Positions 10,510 to 22,450 of a DNA stretch of 62,623 bases are shown piece after piece. Numbering within the stretch: position 1 is the first letter of the stretch; the number at the start of each line of letters is the position of its first letter. Origin of the DNA: Plasmopara viticola (Eukaryota; Oomycota; Peronosporomycetes; Peronosporales; Peronosporaceae). The stretch covers positions 1 to 62,623 of the forward strand of contig MBPM02000211.1 in NCBI GenBank assembly GCA_001695595.3. The letters are read 5' to 3'. The notes below the pieces were generated by a model, which saw only the letters and a program-made list of their open reading frames with translations, had not been told where the DNA came from and did not search any database. The position numbers and the translations under genes were made by a program.

Positions 10510-12657
10510 TCAGAACTTATTGCTTGCTGCCTCGCCGAAGAGTTCATCGATAACTTCGTAATTGATTCTTCTGCTCTTTAATTTCTGTGCAACGGGAGAA
10601 ATGGGGGTCAAAAATGTGCACGGAAAGTGTATTCTACACATCACAAACTCACATAAATCGCGTGCTGCGCCGTATCAGGAGGCGGTAGATTTACATCAAG
10701 TGCTTTCTTTTTTCTCCTCTTCTTAGTAGTGTCAGGCGCTGTCAAGCTACTAAGCTGCTTTTGCGCCTGTTAAGCAGTAAGTAACGTAATTAGTGTTAGT
10801 ATATCCATACCCGATGTAAATCTAAGCATTAGCAGTATACGGCCACACCTGCTCTTGAATATATTCCTTGTTCATCTTCTCCCACAACACCTTCTTTTTG
10901 TCGGCCTCCTCTCGTGTCAGCAATAACGAGTTGATTTCATCATCATCGAGGTCCGAGAAGGTGTCGACAGCTGTTTCCTGGGCGTCACCTTCCTCAATGT
11001 CGTCCATAGCTTTCAATTTGATTTCGTCTTCAAGAATTTCCGCATCTTCTTCATAATATTTGCTACTTGCTTCTTTTCTTCTCCTCCATTCGTCTCTGTT
11101 ACTAGAATCCGATAGGTTTTGTGACCTTCGTCTTCTAATAACCGTAGAAATAGCATCGTCGTCGGCGGATGAAGTAGGGCTCGTACTGTGCTCCGTTTCG
11201 CCATTAACCTCAGCATCATGCTTAGTGTCGCAATCCTGGCTAGCTTGAGCTGTTGTATCGTCTTCTAGGGCCATCGTAAGATCTCGCTCAATCGTTTTGT
11301 AAAAGTCCGTTTCGTCACGCTTGCGTATAATGTAGCGCGTCGATTTTTTACGCACACGCAGCAAAATTTCCTGTGCTGCCAAGCGACTGGCACGATTAAT
11401 AATCTGGTCATTAGCATTGTCAAACCCATAGTCAATGTCGTCGTCGTCATCCACGCCACCATCGTGTTTTTTGGCAACAATACTTTCTTTCGTACCCACA
11501 ACCGCGGCATCAATGTCAAGTAGTGCCTTCGCCTGCTTCTTTTTGTAATAAGCGTCACCACTCAGAAAGCGAGACATTTTCTCATCTTCAATGCGCTGCG
11601 CTTTAATGTCAAGCAAGCCTTGAGCCAACGCGCCGCCACATTCGTCGTCAATGTCACTCTCGTCTTCCACCTTACTTCTTGATCTCGTTCGTCGCGTTCG
11701 CCCTATCGATCCAAATGGCAAATTTTTCGACTCGAGCAACAATATCTCCATGACTTCCTTTTCGCGGTGACGCTGATAACTAGGTGGATCGCACTCTACA
11801 CGCGACATCTCGAGCTTACCCACTTGATCATAGGTCAGCTGTGCTGTTGGAGTAAGTGAAAATTCGTACAGTCGCTGCTTGAGCGTGCGTTCGCCAATGT
11901 TAACGACGTCCATGACGTCGTACAAACTGCACATGACCGACTGCGAGCGCGCCGCGATGAGTAAGGCCGCACCACAGATCCCTGACGGGCGGCGACCTGC
12001 TTCAATCCAGTCACGCTTCATGGTGGCCACGAGACGCAACGCAGTAGTAGCAATGCTGTGAGTTTTTCCTGCAAAATTAAGCTGCGATGCAAATCGGTGG
12101 ATATAAAGCGACGGGTCAATGAGCGGCAAATGAATCTGTAGTAGCTTGCAAAACTTAAGAAAAACGCCGCCCAGCACGTAGACATTAATTTGCAGTTTGT
12201 CCGAGAAGTCAATGAGCAAATGCGGTGACCGCTCTCTTCTGCAAACAACATAGAGACAAGCAGCAATGACCGTCTGCGTCTTACGGCCGTGCGTAAAGTT
12301 GCGCTGCAACGCCAGGGCGAAAAGGCGGAAAGCAGAGTCTACGTAATGATCACCTAGGCGCAGCATGCCTGCAATCTGGCGAATCTTCTTCTTGCCATTC
12401 GCCAAAGTGGTAGCACGCGATTCGAGACCATAACAACGGCCGCTTGTGCCAACATTTCCATAAGACTTGGAGGCTGTGGCTGCCACGAACTGCCCTACGA
12501 CCGAGTGTGCACCACCGCCCGACTCCTGAAACTCGACGGACGATACGATGTTGTTTTCCTCGAGGATAGTACCACAACTCACGCAGACGGAATCTCCACT
12601 CACATCCACTACGTCAATCTCGGTGCAGGAGCACGTGGGGCAGATGGTATTGGCCAT
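10510..12657 (-). CDS. BRF1: Transcription factor IIIB 90 kDa subunit, BRF1, 3 exons
   Basis: BRF1 is the TFIIB-related subunit of TFIIIB that recruits RNA polymerase III to tRNA and 5S genes. The ATG at 12657 gives the usual N-terminus MANTICPTC; longer readings need a TTG start. Exon 1 is 12657-10849 (603 codons). It holds the zinc ribbon (CPTC and CVSC pairs), two cyclin-like repeats (about residues 85-275) and the acidic C-terminal TBP-binding region. Exon 2 is 10766-10653 and exon 3 is 10584-10510, after GT-AG introns of 82 and 68 bp. The first intron carries a TACTAAC branch-point-like motif. Exon 3 encodes RRINYEVIDELFGE, which matches the conserved INY block at the end of BRF1 proteins and supports the extra exons. 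The total is about 665 residues. It is transcribed divergently from NDUFA13. Confidence 0.93.
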
Positions 12658-12834
12658 CGGCTCTCTCGGATGCGGGGCCGTACGTACCAAGTTGGTGGTC
12701 CTGCAATTAATTTGAGTCTACCAGTAATAAGTTTTAGTAGCCAATTTGAAAGGGTATTAAGGATGTTGCTCTCTCCCTACACAACTTGAGGTCGGGAAGC
12801 GACAAAACGAAGAAACCTACACGTTAAAGCAGCC
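12658..12834. promoter_or_regulatory. Shared divergent promoter region of BRF1 and NDUFA13
   Basis: Only 177 bp separate the two start codons, so both promoters must lie here or overlap the 5' ends. No TATA box is obvious. A CCAATTTGAAA stretch lies near 12742. The assignment is positional. Confidence 0.5.
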
Positions 12835-13227
12835 ATGGCCACGCCCAACTTCCATACACCCAACCAAGAGATGCCGCCGCCCGGTGGCTATACGCCAATT
12901 AAATTTGCTAAGAATAATCCTGTCACGCGCGGACCGCCGGGATGGTCGCTTTTCCTCGGCACGTTCCTCGTCACATCCGTCGGCTACTACTTCGTAGGTC
13001 AGCATAACAAGCACCAGCGTGAATTAGCCAAGGAAGAGCGCGAGAACCGCATTGCGTTGCTACCATTCCTTCAGGCAGAGGCAGATGTTGAATATTTGGA
13101 ACAAGAGAAGCACATTTTGGAGAAGGAGCGCCAGATCATGAAGGACGTGGTGCCTGGCTGGGTTGCCGGACAGTCGCCGTACCACTCCGACCGTTACCTG
13201 ACACCGATTTGGGCTCAAAAGAAATAA
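12835..13227 (+). CDS. NDUFA13: NADH dehydrogenase 1 alpha subcomplex subunit 13 (GRIM-19)
   Basis: This is an accessory subunit of mitochondrial complex I, anchored in the inner membrane. The 130-residue product has the normal family length. The N-terminus is proline-rich (MPPPGGYTPI), followed by a single membrane helix (about residues 38-54, SLFLGTFLVTSVGYYFVG). A charged coiled-coil-like helix comes next, and the conserved C-terminal block is VVPGWVAGQSPYHSDRYLTP. It is a single exon starting at an ATG in GCCATGGCC context. It is divergent from BRF1, and its 3' end is 210 bp from the convergent PSMD3 gene. Confidence 0.95.
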   Translation: MATPNFHTPNQEMPPPGGYTPIKFAKNNPVTRGPPGWSLFLGTFLVTSVGYYFVGQHNKHQRELAKEERENRIALLPFLQAEADVEYLEQEKHILEKERQIMKDVVPGWVAGQSPYHSDRYLTPIWAQKK

Positions 13228-13437
13228 AATGAGAACACGGGTGATGTTGTGCAACAAGACCAAGTAAAGGAAATACACCATTTGTTCGATAAGCAAGGTC
13301 CTTTGGGTAAAATGAATGTCATGAATTACTTGGTGCTGGTCTTTCTTATAATTGATGAGCGCGGCCATAGTGACTGATTGCACCTGCATTCTGGCAAAAA
13401 GCAATACGCATTCAAGAAATGGAGTCCTTCCTTTGAA

Positions 13438-15051
13438 TCAAAGCCCTTCATCCATCTCGTCCTCAATTTCCTTGGCAAGTTCTTCCTCCTGCTTTTCACG
13501 CTCAAGACGCTCCTCCGCGCTCTCGAGGTCTTTTTTATAAGCATCAGGTGGGTAACGCATGGCTTTTACGGCTTCGTTGTGCACATCAAGGCAAAAGGTG
13601 ATGCGTCTTTGAAAAGCCGTCTGGGGGTCGTTAGTGTTGTGTATATTGACGGTCTCTTTCAACTGCAGCCAGCTGTTTTCATGGTCGATCACGGCATCGA
13701 TCACGCCGTCCCGAATCGCCTTGGCACACACAAATTCAGCGTTTTGCGCATTTTCAAGTGCAAGCTTCTCACTGATATCAGTAAATAGAATTCGCGAGTA
13801 CGAGGTGCTGATCTTGCGTAGACCCGTCTTGATGACATTGTGGCGCAAACTGCACAAAAACACGATTAAAAAATGTAAGCAATTCTTCCAAAACTATAAA
13901 TATTAGTAATTAGTCGCCCTTCGTACCGAAGAATCAAGGTGTACGTATTATCAGCCCTGAAGGCCGCTCCATGTTGAGATAAAACCAAGTTGAACTCCTC
14001 CAAGTTTCCGACGCGAACAGCCTATGACATTATTTAATAGAGAACAACTTTGTCAGGCTCTTCGCACAATACAACGACGCCCGCATCGTCGGCAAACCTA
14101 CATTTGTAAGTTGTAAGTACGGTGCCAGTGCCCTGCGTAGCTCGTCCTGGCTAAACACGTTACGCTCAGGAACTTCGCCCATAAGAAGCTGCACGATTAT
14201 TGCGAGTTTGTACACCGTGCGACGAAAGCCATAAGCTGTATTGGCCGGGGCTTTGCGGATAGATTGCATCAGCTTCGTGTACGATTCAGTGTACTCGAGC
14301 TGCACTGCCTGGATCTTACCCACATAGTACAGATAGCGCACGAACTGATTGTTTGACACTGACTCGGGAAACGTCGTCTTGCTAACAAACTTGTATGCCT
14401 GTTCGTACATATTCTCCATCAAATAATTGCGCAAGAGCAAGTTGATTAATGTGGCTTGCCCAGCCTCATCGTAGCGCAAACATGACGTGCGGTGGGCACT
14501 CAGCAGCGTGTTACGAATGGCGGGGAGATTGTGGTCAAACTGCTCGTGTATGTTGGAAAAGTACGCAAACACTTTTGCCTGGAAGGGGTCTAGTGTTCGG
14601 CGGTTGAATTGCTGGCAGCGCGCCACTACCTTATCCACCGCCTCTAAAGCCTCTCTAGCAAGCTTATACTTCATCAGCGCCGCCAATACAAACAGATGTA
14701 GGTAGATCTCCACTTCAATAAGATCGACAACAGGTAACACTACGGCGAGAGGGGCAGAAGCTGCCTCCATTTCCGGTGACACATCCACCATCTCCACGTC
14801 TTCTTCCTGACTAGTGGTGGCACGAGATTCGCTAGCTTTAGCTTGAGCCTTTACCTCTATCTTGGCAAGCAGGGCCTGCAGCACGGGCTTAGATACATTC
14901 TGTGGAGGCAGCAGCTGCTCCACAGCTTGCTGCAGCTGCGCCGCCGACAAAGTCTTACGAAGCTTACTTGTGGTGCGCAAAATGCGGGGGATTTTCTCCT
15001 TGGCGTTGGTCTTGACCACGGTCTCAAGCAATATAATCGTCCGCTTTAATT
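13438..15051 (-). CDS. PSMD3: 26S proteasome regulatory subunit RPN3 (PSMD3), at least 3 exons
   Basis: Rpn3 is a PCI-domain subunit of the proteasome lid. Confident exons are 15051-14102, 14021-13927 and 13849-13438, joined by GT-AG introns of 80 and 77 bp with matching phases. Exon 1 encodes the helical-repeat region (GQATLINLLLRNYL, FVRYLYYVGKIQAVQLEY). Exon 2 encodes VRVGNLEEFNLVL. Exon 3 encodes the PCI block (RHNVIKTGLRKISTSYSRI) and AKAIRDGVIDAVIDHE, followed by the acidic tail. The first coding exon is not certain. The acceptor at 15053-15052 needs a phase-1 donor, and the ATG at 15221 (MSSQSTFSQ) with a GT at 15165-15164 would fit. No lesion is seen in the placed exons. Confidence 0.92.
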
Positions 15052-15163
15052 CTAAATACAAACAGTAGAGCGTAAATATCAGCACACATTGCTTAGCGGC
15101 AAATTGAGGTTTGTTGCAGATAACCTTCGTAAATTAGTGCTTCTTGAAACGCCACTACCTTTG

Positions 15164-15221
15164 CACTGGAAGGATGCGCCTTATAGGACGGTGTTTGTGA
15201 GAACGTGGACTGCGAACTCAT
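15164..15221 (-). CDS. PSMD3: Candidate first coding exon of PSMD3
   Basis: An ATG here opens MSSQSTFSQTPSYKAHPSS. Splicing from a GTGCAA donor near 15165 to the acceptor before 15051 keeps phase and gives a short N-terminal tail before the conserved helix. The donor is weak and the N-termini of Rpn3 proteins are poorly conserved, so this is only a suggestion. Boundaries are approximate by a base or two. Confidence 0.3.
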
Positions 15222-15839
15222 GTGGTCAGGAAGGGGGGGTATATCCAAGTTTAAGAAGATTGAGAGTCTAACAGTCAAATGTTGCTATTGGTGCATTTCT
15301 GAAAGCTACCTGGAAATTCGTGAAATAGCTAACTCAAAACAAATATTTTGCAATACTTTCACATTGAGAGTGTACCACGAGCACCCAGTTTGCGAAAACT
15401 CTTGTTTGCTAGCTCGAGCACAAGTGCCCCGTATTGCCGTTTTATATCTTTCTAGGTGGGTATGTACCCAGTTGAAGTAGGTGATGGTCGGTACAAGTCA
15501 GTCAATGCAATACTACGCCGTGGTGCTATTACCTCACTAGTCGCGCTGATCACGCGCTTGCCTTACAACTCATTAAGAAATGTTGCCAATAATTCCACAG
15601 TCAATCTACTTAGCTGAATTTGCTAAGTGACTAGTTGACAAATTCCCGTGACTGGCTCTGCTTCGGCACTGCAATCGGCGCACCAGACAACAGGACAACC
15701 TCGCTCCTCCTGTTCGTCAAACAAACAACCTGCACCTAACCACTCGATGCAAATAGACTTCGTTAGAACGCAAAGATGCACGAGCTAACAATTCTTACAT
15801 ATAAACACGTACGTATCGCACACAATGCAAAATTTACGC

Positions 15840-16530
15840 AAACATAAATACGCGCTGATCATTTTACATCTATCCTTTTCTTTAAGTCAATACTTTGAAT
15901 GATGCCACCTCTTTAATCACATCGCATATGCAAAGATTTTTGGAAAACTGAATCAAGGCAGATACGAAAAGTTTGTTTTGCGCGCATACACCTCCTTGAA
16001 GGATCGCAAATAACCTTTGAAATGAAGTCGGACCGACAGAGAAAACGCTGCAAAAACCACAAAATACACAAATAGATTTTGAACCCGGTTTTGCTGGGTG
16101 TGAAGCAGCTATTCTAACCGTGTAGACAATGTTGAGGGTTGATGTGCAGAATGACAACTTATAACACCGAAACACGTACAATCATTGCACACATGTACGA
16201 CATTCTAGAGAGAGAAAAAAACACACATTGATCATTCTACTCCTATCTTATCTGGCTGAATGCGCTCGATGACGACACTACTTCTAACATCGTACGCGTG
16301 CGCAAAGTTTGCCGAATTTACCAGAACCAAGAATGACATATTTGGCTTGAGTGCAAAACGTGGAAGGCGATTATTTGGGGGAGCACGAATAGCTAAAAAA
16401 AAAGAAGAAGAGCCGCTAAGAATGAGCAGTAATAGATACAAAGTACCCACACCGTAATTTGAGCCTGGGTCTGCAGGGCGTGCTTGGACTATAAAGGAAA
16501 GCATGAAAACACAGACTAACAAATAGTCAC
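15840..16530. repeat. Possible diverged tandem duplication of about 350 bp
   Basis: The two halves (about 15840-16180 and 16190-16530) share scattered landmarks. These are TGATCATT followed by a pyrimidine-rich stretch, a GAACCCGG/GAGCCTGG block, and a CACGTAC-rich stretch. No protein is evident. The similarity is weak and judged by eye. Confidence 0.3.
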
Positions 16531-16617
16531 ATGAGTCAGACAATTTTATGACTCATTCTTACTCTTGCCCAATCTTGAAGAACATTATAAGCGAATGAAG
16601 ACCGGTCACGCTCTCAC

Positions 16618-16698
16618 GACAGCTTGCCCGAGTGGACGAGGCGATAAACTAGAGATCTATCAAGGTAAACTGCGCGAGTTCTAATCCCACATCTATCA
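16618..16698 (+). pseudogene. tRNA-Ser(AGA) pseudogene
   Basis: The tRNA-Ser body is recognisable (GACAGCTTGCCCGAGTGGAC) but the D-arm, T-loop and acceptor 3' strand are mutated. Confidence 0.7.
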
Positions 16699-17074
16699 AA
16701 GCATAGTTGCTCGATAATTTCATAGCGCTGTCCTTTAAAAATTACAGCTCTCAACGTCGCTTTTATATCTGTATGTATAAGTAGGCGGCTCGTCACAAAA
16801 ATTGCAACGTGATCCTTCATGTCACATTTTCAGCGTCATTTGTCCGCCACTAGGATATTGTTTTTTCAAAAGGTGCAATATCTATTCTTACTTTTGCTTT
16901 GTACTCGAACCAAAGTGTGCGTTCTGTAATTCCAAAATGAACATTGGGTATATCACGGCCTTTAGTATGAGCGAACATTAAACACTAGGTGATGATGTTA
17001 ACAGCAAGAGTAAGGCAGTTTGAAGACAGTCGTCACTGCAAATATTTGTATTAGTAAATACCTGTAAGCTGAAT

Positions 17075-17147
17075 GTCGGTGTCGTCTAGTGGTTAGGACG
17101 TGAGCGTAACACGCTCAAGATCGAGGGTTCGATCCCCTCCTCCGATA
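17075..17147 (+). tRNA. tRNA-Val(AAC) candidate
   Basis: A 73-nt cloverleaf with acceptor GTCGGTG/CTCCGAT (one U-U mismatch, one G-U pair), D-stem GTCT/GGAC, anticodon stem TGAGC/GCTCA with loop GTAACAC, and T-arm GAGGG/CCCTC around TTCGATC. It differs from array copies only at loop position 32. Confidence 0.7.
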
Positions 17148-17474
17148 TATGGTAGTGCAATTATTTCGCTCATCCATTCTATATTGCTGACTTTTGCGAT
17201 AGCTACATTCAATACTTCAATAGTATTTGGCCCGAGTTGTACAATCATAGTCTTGTGCCCTCAGCACAACGAGTTGTCTACACAAACAAAGCCATCCGTA
17301 CAAAAACGAAACATGACAGAAATTAGGAGGTAGTCCTCATGCAACGATTTGGGAAAAAGGTGTACATTACTCATGGGTGTAAATTTCGCGGTTCGAATGA
17401 TGTTTTTGCTCATTCTTGCTCTTGCCCAAGCTTGAAGTAGGTTATAAGCGAATGAATACCGGTCACTCTTTTAT

Positions 17475-17540
17475 GACAGCTTTATCAAGTGGTTAAGGCG
17501 ATAGGCTAGAAATCTATTGGGGTAACCTGCACAGCTGTCG
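17475..17540 (+). pseudogene. tRNA-Ser(AGA) pseudogene lacking part of the T-arm
   Basis: The anticodon arm CTAGAAA is kept, but about 15 nt of the variable region and T-arm are deleted. Confidence 0.7.
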
Positions 17541-17799
17541 ATGCAAAGTTGCCCTGATAATTTTTTTAACACTGTCTTTTGGAAGAAACCGGCACTCATC
17601 GTCTAAAATATGCTTTTATATCTTTACGTATAAGTCGGCGGTTGGTCACAAAAATTGCAAGGTGATCCTTCATTTCACACTTTTTGAGTCATTTGTCCGC
17701 CACCAGGATATTGTTCGTTCATAAGGTGAAAAATCCATCATTGCTTCGTACTCAGATCAAAATGCGCGTTCTGTTATACCATAGTGAGCATTGGGTTAC

Positions 17800-19457
17800 T
17801 TTATCTGCACCGCAGATTTTCAAACGAGTTTAATTACATTAGACTCTCAAAATTATTTGGATCAGACGAGACCAGTTCTTTTGAAAAAATAAACTGAAGT
17901 GGTTGACACAAGGCCTAAACTTCCCACAAGTAATTTTCCACATATTTAAGGCACGTGATTTGCGCCATCAAAGACGTGTTACGCAGTATGTGCCCGGATT
18001 TGGAGCTTGCTGCTTCAAACCCGGACGCTTCATCGGACAATGCCGTAAATACATCTACAGGCTACACACTGGATTACGTGAATGATTATTCAACTCTCGC
18101 GCTGCACTTGTGTGAACACAACAATGGGTTGGCGGAGGGAAGAAAATCAAGCTGATTGCTGCTATGCACCCTCTCAAATATATTTGCATGTCGAAAAGTT
18201 GTATCTCAGAAATTTACTGTCTTAAGGCTCGTACAAGACAAATCGGCTGAATACCAAGATATTAAAATTCATTTTGACCAAGAGAAAAAAAATACTCAAT
18301 AAATTTAAAATCTGAAAGCTATTATAATTGACTGCCAAACTTTGCCTAAAAATTGAGCTACTGCTGTCTCTAAACTTATACTTCACCCGCGTGTATAAGG
18401 CCACTAAAGTTAGCTCCCAAAAAGAGTGTAACGTATACAATTTATTTTTCAGACGATTTGAGCACAATCAGCGCTCCTCACACTTTGCGATCGTAATATG
18501 ACCAAAACGACTGAGTGCAGTTTAGTTGACATAGGGTCGTGCTCAGGCATAGCCACGGGAGCCGCCGATAAGCTAAAAAAATGGTTATAAAAATGGAGTG
18601 TGGAACCTATATTTCAGGTACACAAGTCAAAAGCGACTTGCTCACAAAAGGATAGAATAACGCTCGAGGCTTAAGGGCTATTCGATAAAGATCTGAGATT
18701 TTCCAAGTTGCGGCACGCCTTGGCGAAGACAGTCGAGGTCGCTTAAATTTTACGCCAAACGCTTGGGCTGCGGCCGCCAGACAACGGTTGCAAGCCACAT
18801 TTTAGTAAAGAGCACGCAATGAGCCGCATAATGTAAGGAAAAACGTCTTCTGATGTTTTCGATGAAGAGGGTAAGTGCTACTATCTTGTGAGGAGCAACG
18901 CCGTCACCAAAGTTGAGTCTTGTATTTTGTGAAGCGGAATGCATCCTCACTTCTCAAATTTATTGCTTATAAAGTCCCACTCTAAAAGGATTGTCTTAAC
19001 ATCGGAGATGCTTCTTATTTTAACTACTAGCGTCTTCGATAGTACTACGCACCCCTCCGCTGAAATTAAAAAAGCTGGAGCCTCAAGCACAGCTCGTATG
19101 GAGATTTCTGAAAGTCACCGTGAGAGCAGTTCTACAGGGAGGCTATATCGTGGGCAATAGGCCGTTGAGCGGCAATTCGCTAGCAGCCATTAATAGCCGT
19201 TAATGTGTCGCAGGATAAGGAAACACTACCTTTCCACTCGCATATCGAATTTGCTGAATCTGTTGCGAAGTACAAAACGAACGACAGTTTATGTGTACTT
19301 TATTTTCGAATGCCTTTGTTTGTCTCAGAAGATTCGTAAGACATGAGTATCACAGGTGCGGCCCGCTAACAGTAATGAACCTCTGCTGCTTTAGACTGCC
19401 AAACAAGCGCACAATTTGTTTTTTGCAGACCGAATAGCCTTACTTTCAAATTTAAAC
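17800..19457. other. Gene-free stretch
   Basis: No family is recognisable on either strand; open frames are short. The sequence is AT-rich with no array or RNA gene visible. Confidence 0.45.
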
Positions 19458-20145
19458 TTACGCGTATCTAAAGCTAAGCATTGTTGAAGATCGAAGCGCG
19501 TCCTGTTCTATCACATCCAAAGCAGCGGACACTACTCTGCTCTCCAGCCCTTTAATGGACCAAGTCAGCTCCATTACTTGAGGTCCTGAAGGGCAAGGAA
19601 GTTCTCTTTCCCTCTCACCGCATTCCGGAGGAGCGAGCCTAACAGAAGCTGAAATCCATTTAAAAAGCGATTGTAACACCTTTTCTATAGCTGTTGCACT
19701 AAAGGTTTGAAGGCAAGGAAAATCCGCCCTTAGGCCGGCTATGAGCACACAATCCCATTTTGTTTCGGAAGTGGCGCTCCAATCATTAAATTTGTCATTT
19801 TTAACAAATGGACACATTTATATAGTCCACGCTTTTTTTGCTTGTCGACAAAAGTATGTGAGCGCCGGCAAATCTCAAAATTTGCCGAAAAGAAGTAACT
19901 CTTAACTGCTCCTTAATGTGCTACCAAGACTGTACACTCGTTGATGAAGCAAGAATGGTCTGCTGTGAACGTGGCTCCTTTGATATAGCCTTAGAGATCA
20001 TCTTTTCCTCCTCTATCAAACGGGTTTGGCTTAGCTTCCTTTGAAAGGTGGAAATCTTTAGCTTTTGCTGGCTCGGACTCCAAGTTGGGCAATCGCTGGG
20101 GCTGTGATACCTGGGCTCTCGAGCATAAACTGCTCGTAATACCAT
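19458..20145 (-). pseudogene. Unrecognised open frames downstream of the DUF1688 gene
   Basis: Two frames of 119 codons (19817-19458) and 74 codons (20145-19921) read in the same direction as the DUF1688 gene. The first contains KVLQSLFKWISASVRL and the second is lysine- and serine-rich (KISTFQRKLSQTRLIEEEK). I do not recognise either. They could be exons of an unknown gene, relics, or chance frames. Confidence 0.2.
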
Positions 20146-20408
20146 AAAACGGTCATAGCTGGGAGAGCTTAAATCCTCAGAGTCTTGAAAGCCAATAAGT
20201 CATCCGAATAGTGCGAAAAGCGTTTTCCAACAGATACTGGTTGAAGGTTTTATCCATCCCGGAAAATTCGTGAGACATTCTACTTTGGGTTAAAATTCAA
20301 CACTTAGTTTATTTATCTATTAAGGGTCGAAAATAAGTCCGCAAATTAATATATGTATCACGCCATGTATAGCAGTCAATCTACGATCTCGAAAATTCGG
20401 CGCTCAAT

Positions 20409-21993
20409 TTAGAAGATGGTCCCATCACTTTTAATTTTAATCGGGGGGCCACCGTCACCGCGTTTTTCCTTGGCAATAATACGCCCAGCCTTCCAACTCC
20501 CTCCCTCAAGCATCTTAAAAGCGTTTTACTACAATCAGAAAGCAGCAAAAAAGGGACTTAACAGTGCAATACCTTGACGAGTGGAAAAGATGCAGCTGTA
20601 AGCTTGAGACGTTCAAGAATCATCATGTGCAATTCGTCCAAAAGTGCGACAGTAAGCGCTCGCCATTCGATTATCACTTCAGCACTTGGATCAAACTCGT
20701 CCGTCAGAATGTTAGGAGACTTTGGGACCAGCACACCAAAATCCACCAGAAGTCCACCATTGCGATATTCAGGCAAGCCTATTCAAGACCAAAGCGACAT
20801 TAGGCCTGATTTGAAGAGTTGATGCGTACTCAATTGTGTACCGGTCATCAAATTAAGATCTGTGAGATTAAAGCCAGCATCTTGAAGCGGTTCCATCAAG
20901 GAGTAAGTCAGCCACTGTGACAACTTGTGAAAGCTCACAAACTTTCCGGCCTTATCATGTTCCGGCAAGTACCTATAAGTCAATATGTATGAACACTTTT
21001 CGTCAGTGAAATTAATTTCGTCAGCATAAAAAAGTTTTGAAAAACATAACGATAGCTTCCACACATCGCCCATGTTCTGGCCATTAATTTGAGTTCGATT
21101 CGCAGGCCAAATGTCCTGAAGTCCATACAACACGACGTTCCACAGAATCTTAATTGATACGTCACCATTCTCACTCTGGTGCTTGGTCAAATAATCCACC
21201 ATATTCCCCGGTCGAATAGAACCGTCTGTTCCGGCAAAGAACTCGGGATAGTTGCAAAGACTCGCCCCCAAGCGCTACCCGCAATTTACAACAATCCACA
21301 TTATTCTATCAGCTTCTATATTCAGGACAAAATATTAACAACTACCTTCAGCAGATCCGTTCTACCAGCGCATCCCACTAATGGGTTTGATTTCGACTAG
21401 TCAGCGTAGATAATTAGATATTTGAAAAAATATAAAAAAATGAATGTATCAACATTTTACCACTTGGAAAGCTTTTGCAACGGCGTCATCGGCCAAATTG
21501 GCCAACGCGGTTGCGTCCACTCTATGTCCCTCCCTTTTCGGATCGATCGAAAACTCGCCTGCTAAAAACATGTGAAAGCTGGCAATGCCGAGGCCTTCAC
21601 TACGACTGTAGTAGTCCTGAGTCCCCGGTTCTTGGTACTTCCACGTCGGACCAGCCCCAGCATCCAGCAAAACACTCACGAGTGCCAAGTCTAGTAGACG
21701 ACGAGCCTTTTCCAACTTACTGCAGCTCCACGATGACGTCATCATTTCGACACGATTCGGGTTGCCGGTCTCAAAATGACGCCAACGCGAGTGGAATGGA
21801 ACTTTCGCCTCGTCGGGTGTGGGGTACGACTGCCGAATGACGCTGACAATGTACTCAGCAAGCGCTAAAACTTTGCTCTCGACTATCGAGAAGTGAGGCA
21901 GCTGATCTTGATTAGCAAGAGCCAAGACACGATGGCAGCTGTCGCGATTGACGGAAGCGAGCGCAAATATGTCACTTGATCGGCAGGAGACAT
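20409..21993 (-). CDS. URC4: DUF1688 family protein, URC4/Urg3-like, 5 exons
   Basis: DUF1688 includes yeast Urc4, a protein of the URC uracil-catabolism pathway whose biochemical step is not settled to my knowledge. Exons are 21993-21464, 21396-21346, 21274-20842, 20778-20573 and 20513-20409, with GT-AG introns of 59-71 bp and agreeing phases. Recognisable blocks are GRWRHFE-like SRWRHFETG, then VLLDAGAGPTWKY and SEGLGIASFHMF in exon 1. Exon 2 gives NPLVGCAGRTDLLK; exon 3 RLGASL and the central domain; exons 3-4 the joined LMTG-LPEYRNGGLL block; exon 5 LEGGSWKAGRIIA. The total is about 441 residues. The MSPADQ start fits the family only if one base is restored near 21945-21947 (see findings). 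Its function in this organism is inference. Confidence 0.85.
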
Positions 21994-22049
21994 GATTGAA
22001 TTTGGGGCAGTGACCTTTCTTTATGGATCTTGTTACCCTCAAAGTCAAC

Positions 22050-22450
22050 AAACCGAGATACCGTTATACAGTAGTACCGTAGTTTGCCAAAAATGCGAAC
22101 TTAACAAAGCAAGTTTTGATTAGCATCCTACTGTATTGTATTGTACTGCGTTATCGCGTTGCCAAGTTATGCACGTGCTAGGCTCTATGGCTAGTCCACG
22201 GCATAGAGTGGTGTCCGCGTACGTCGGGTCTCGTTCGGCGAGCAGTGCAGCCAGCACCGAGGTCGTGAGGGTCTTCCATTATTTTGTGTAGTTCTGACTT
22301 GGTAAGAGCCCAGGTGGCGCCCTGGTGCTGGAGACCGTCGCGTCGAGGGTGAGACTCGTTAGAGACCTGCAGATGCCCGAGAGCACCTGCCCGAAGCGCG
22401 CGAGCATTTAGCCCCCGCGCTTGGAAAGAGGGCGTCACCCCAACCTTTTC
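22050..22450. other. GC-rich island of unknown origin
   Basis: 22178-22438 is clearly more GC-rich than the flanks and is open for 86 codons on the - strand, with no recognisable protein. An AT-rich segment with repeated TACTGTATTGTATTG-like words precedes it. It may be a fragment of an LTR element, but no paired repeat was found. Confidence 0.3.

Larger units (their letters stand above)
16550..17790 (+). repeat. Isolated, diverged copies of the tRNA-Ser/tRNA-Val repeat unit
   Basis: The order tRNA-Ser remnant (16618), tRNA-Val (17075), tRNA-Ser remnant (17475), with spacings of 457 and 400 bp, matches the units of the large array further right. Spacer landmarks such as GTGCGCGTTCTGT and the AACATTGGGTATAT block are also shared. 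These are outlying old copies 15 kb from the main array. Confidence 0.8.

Noticed and set aside
10822..10848. BRF1 C-terminus ending WPYTANA as the true end
   Set aside because: The sequence lies after a GT donor, and downstream exons supply the conserved BRF1 terminal block.
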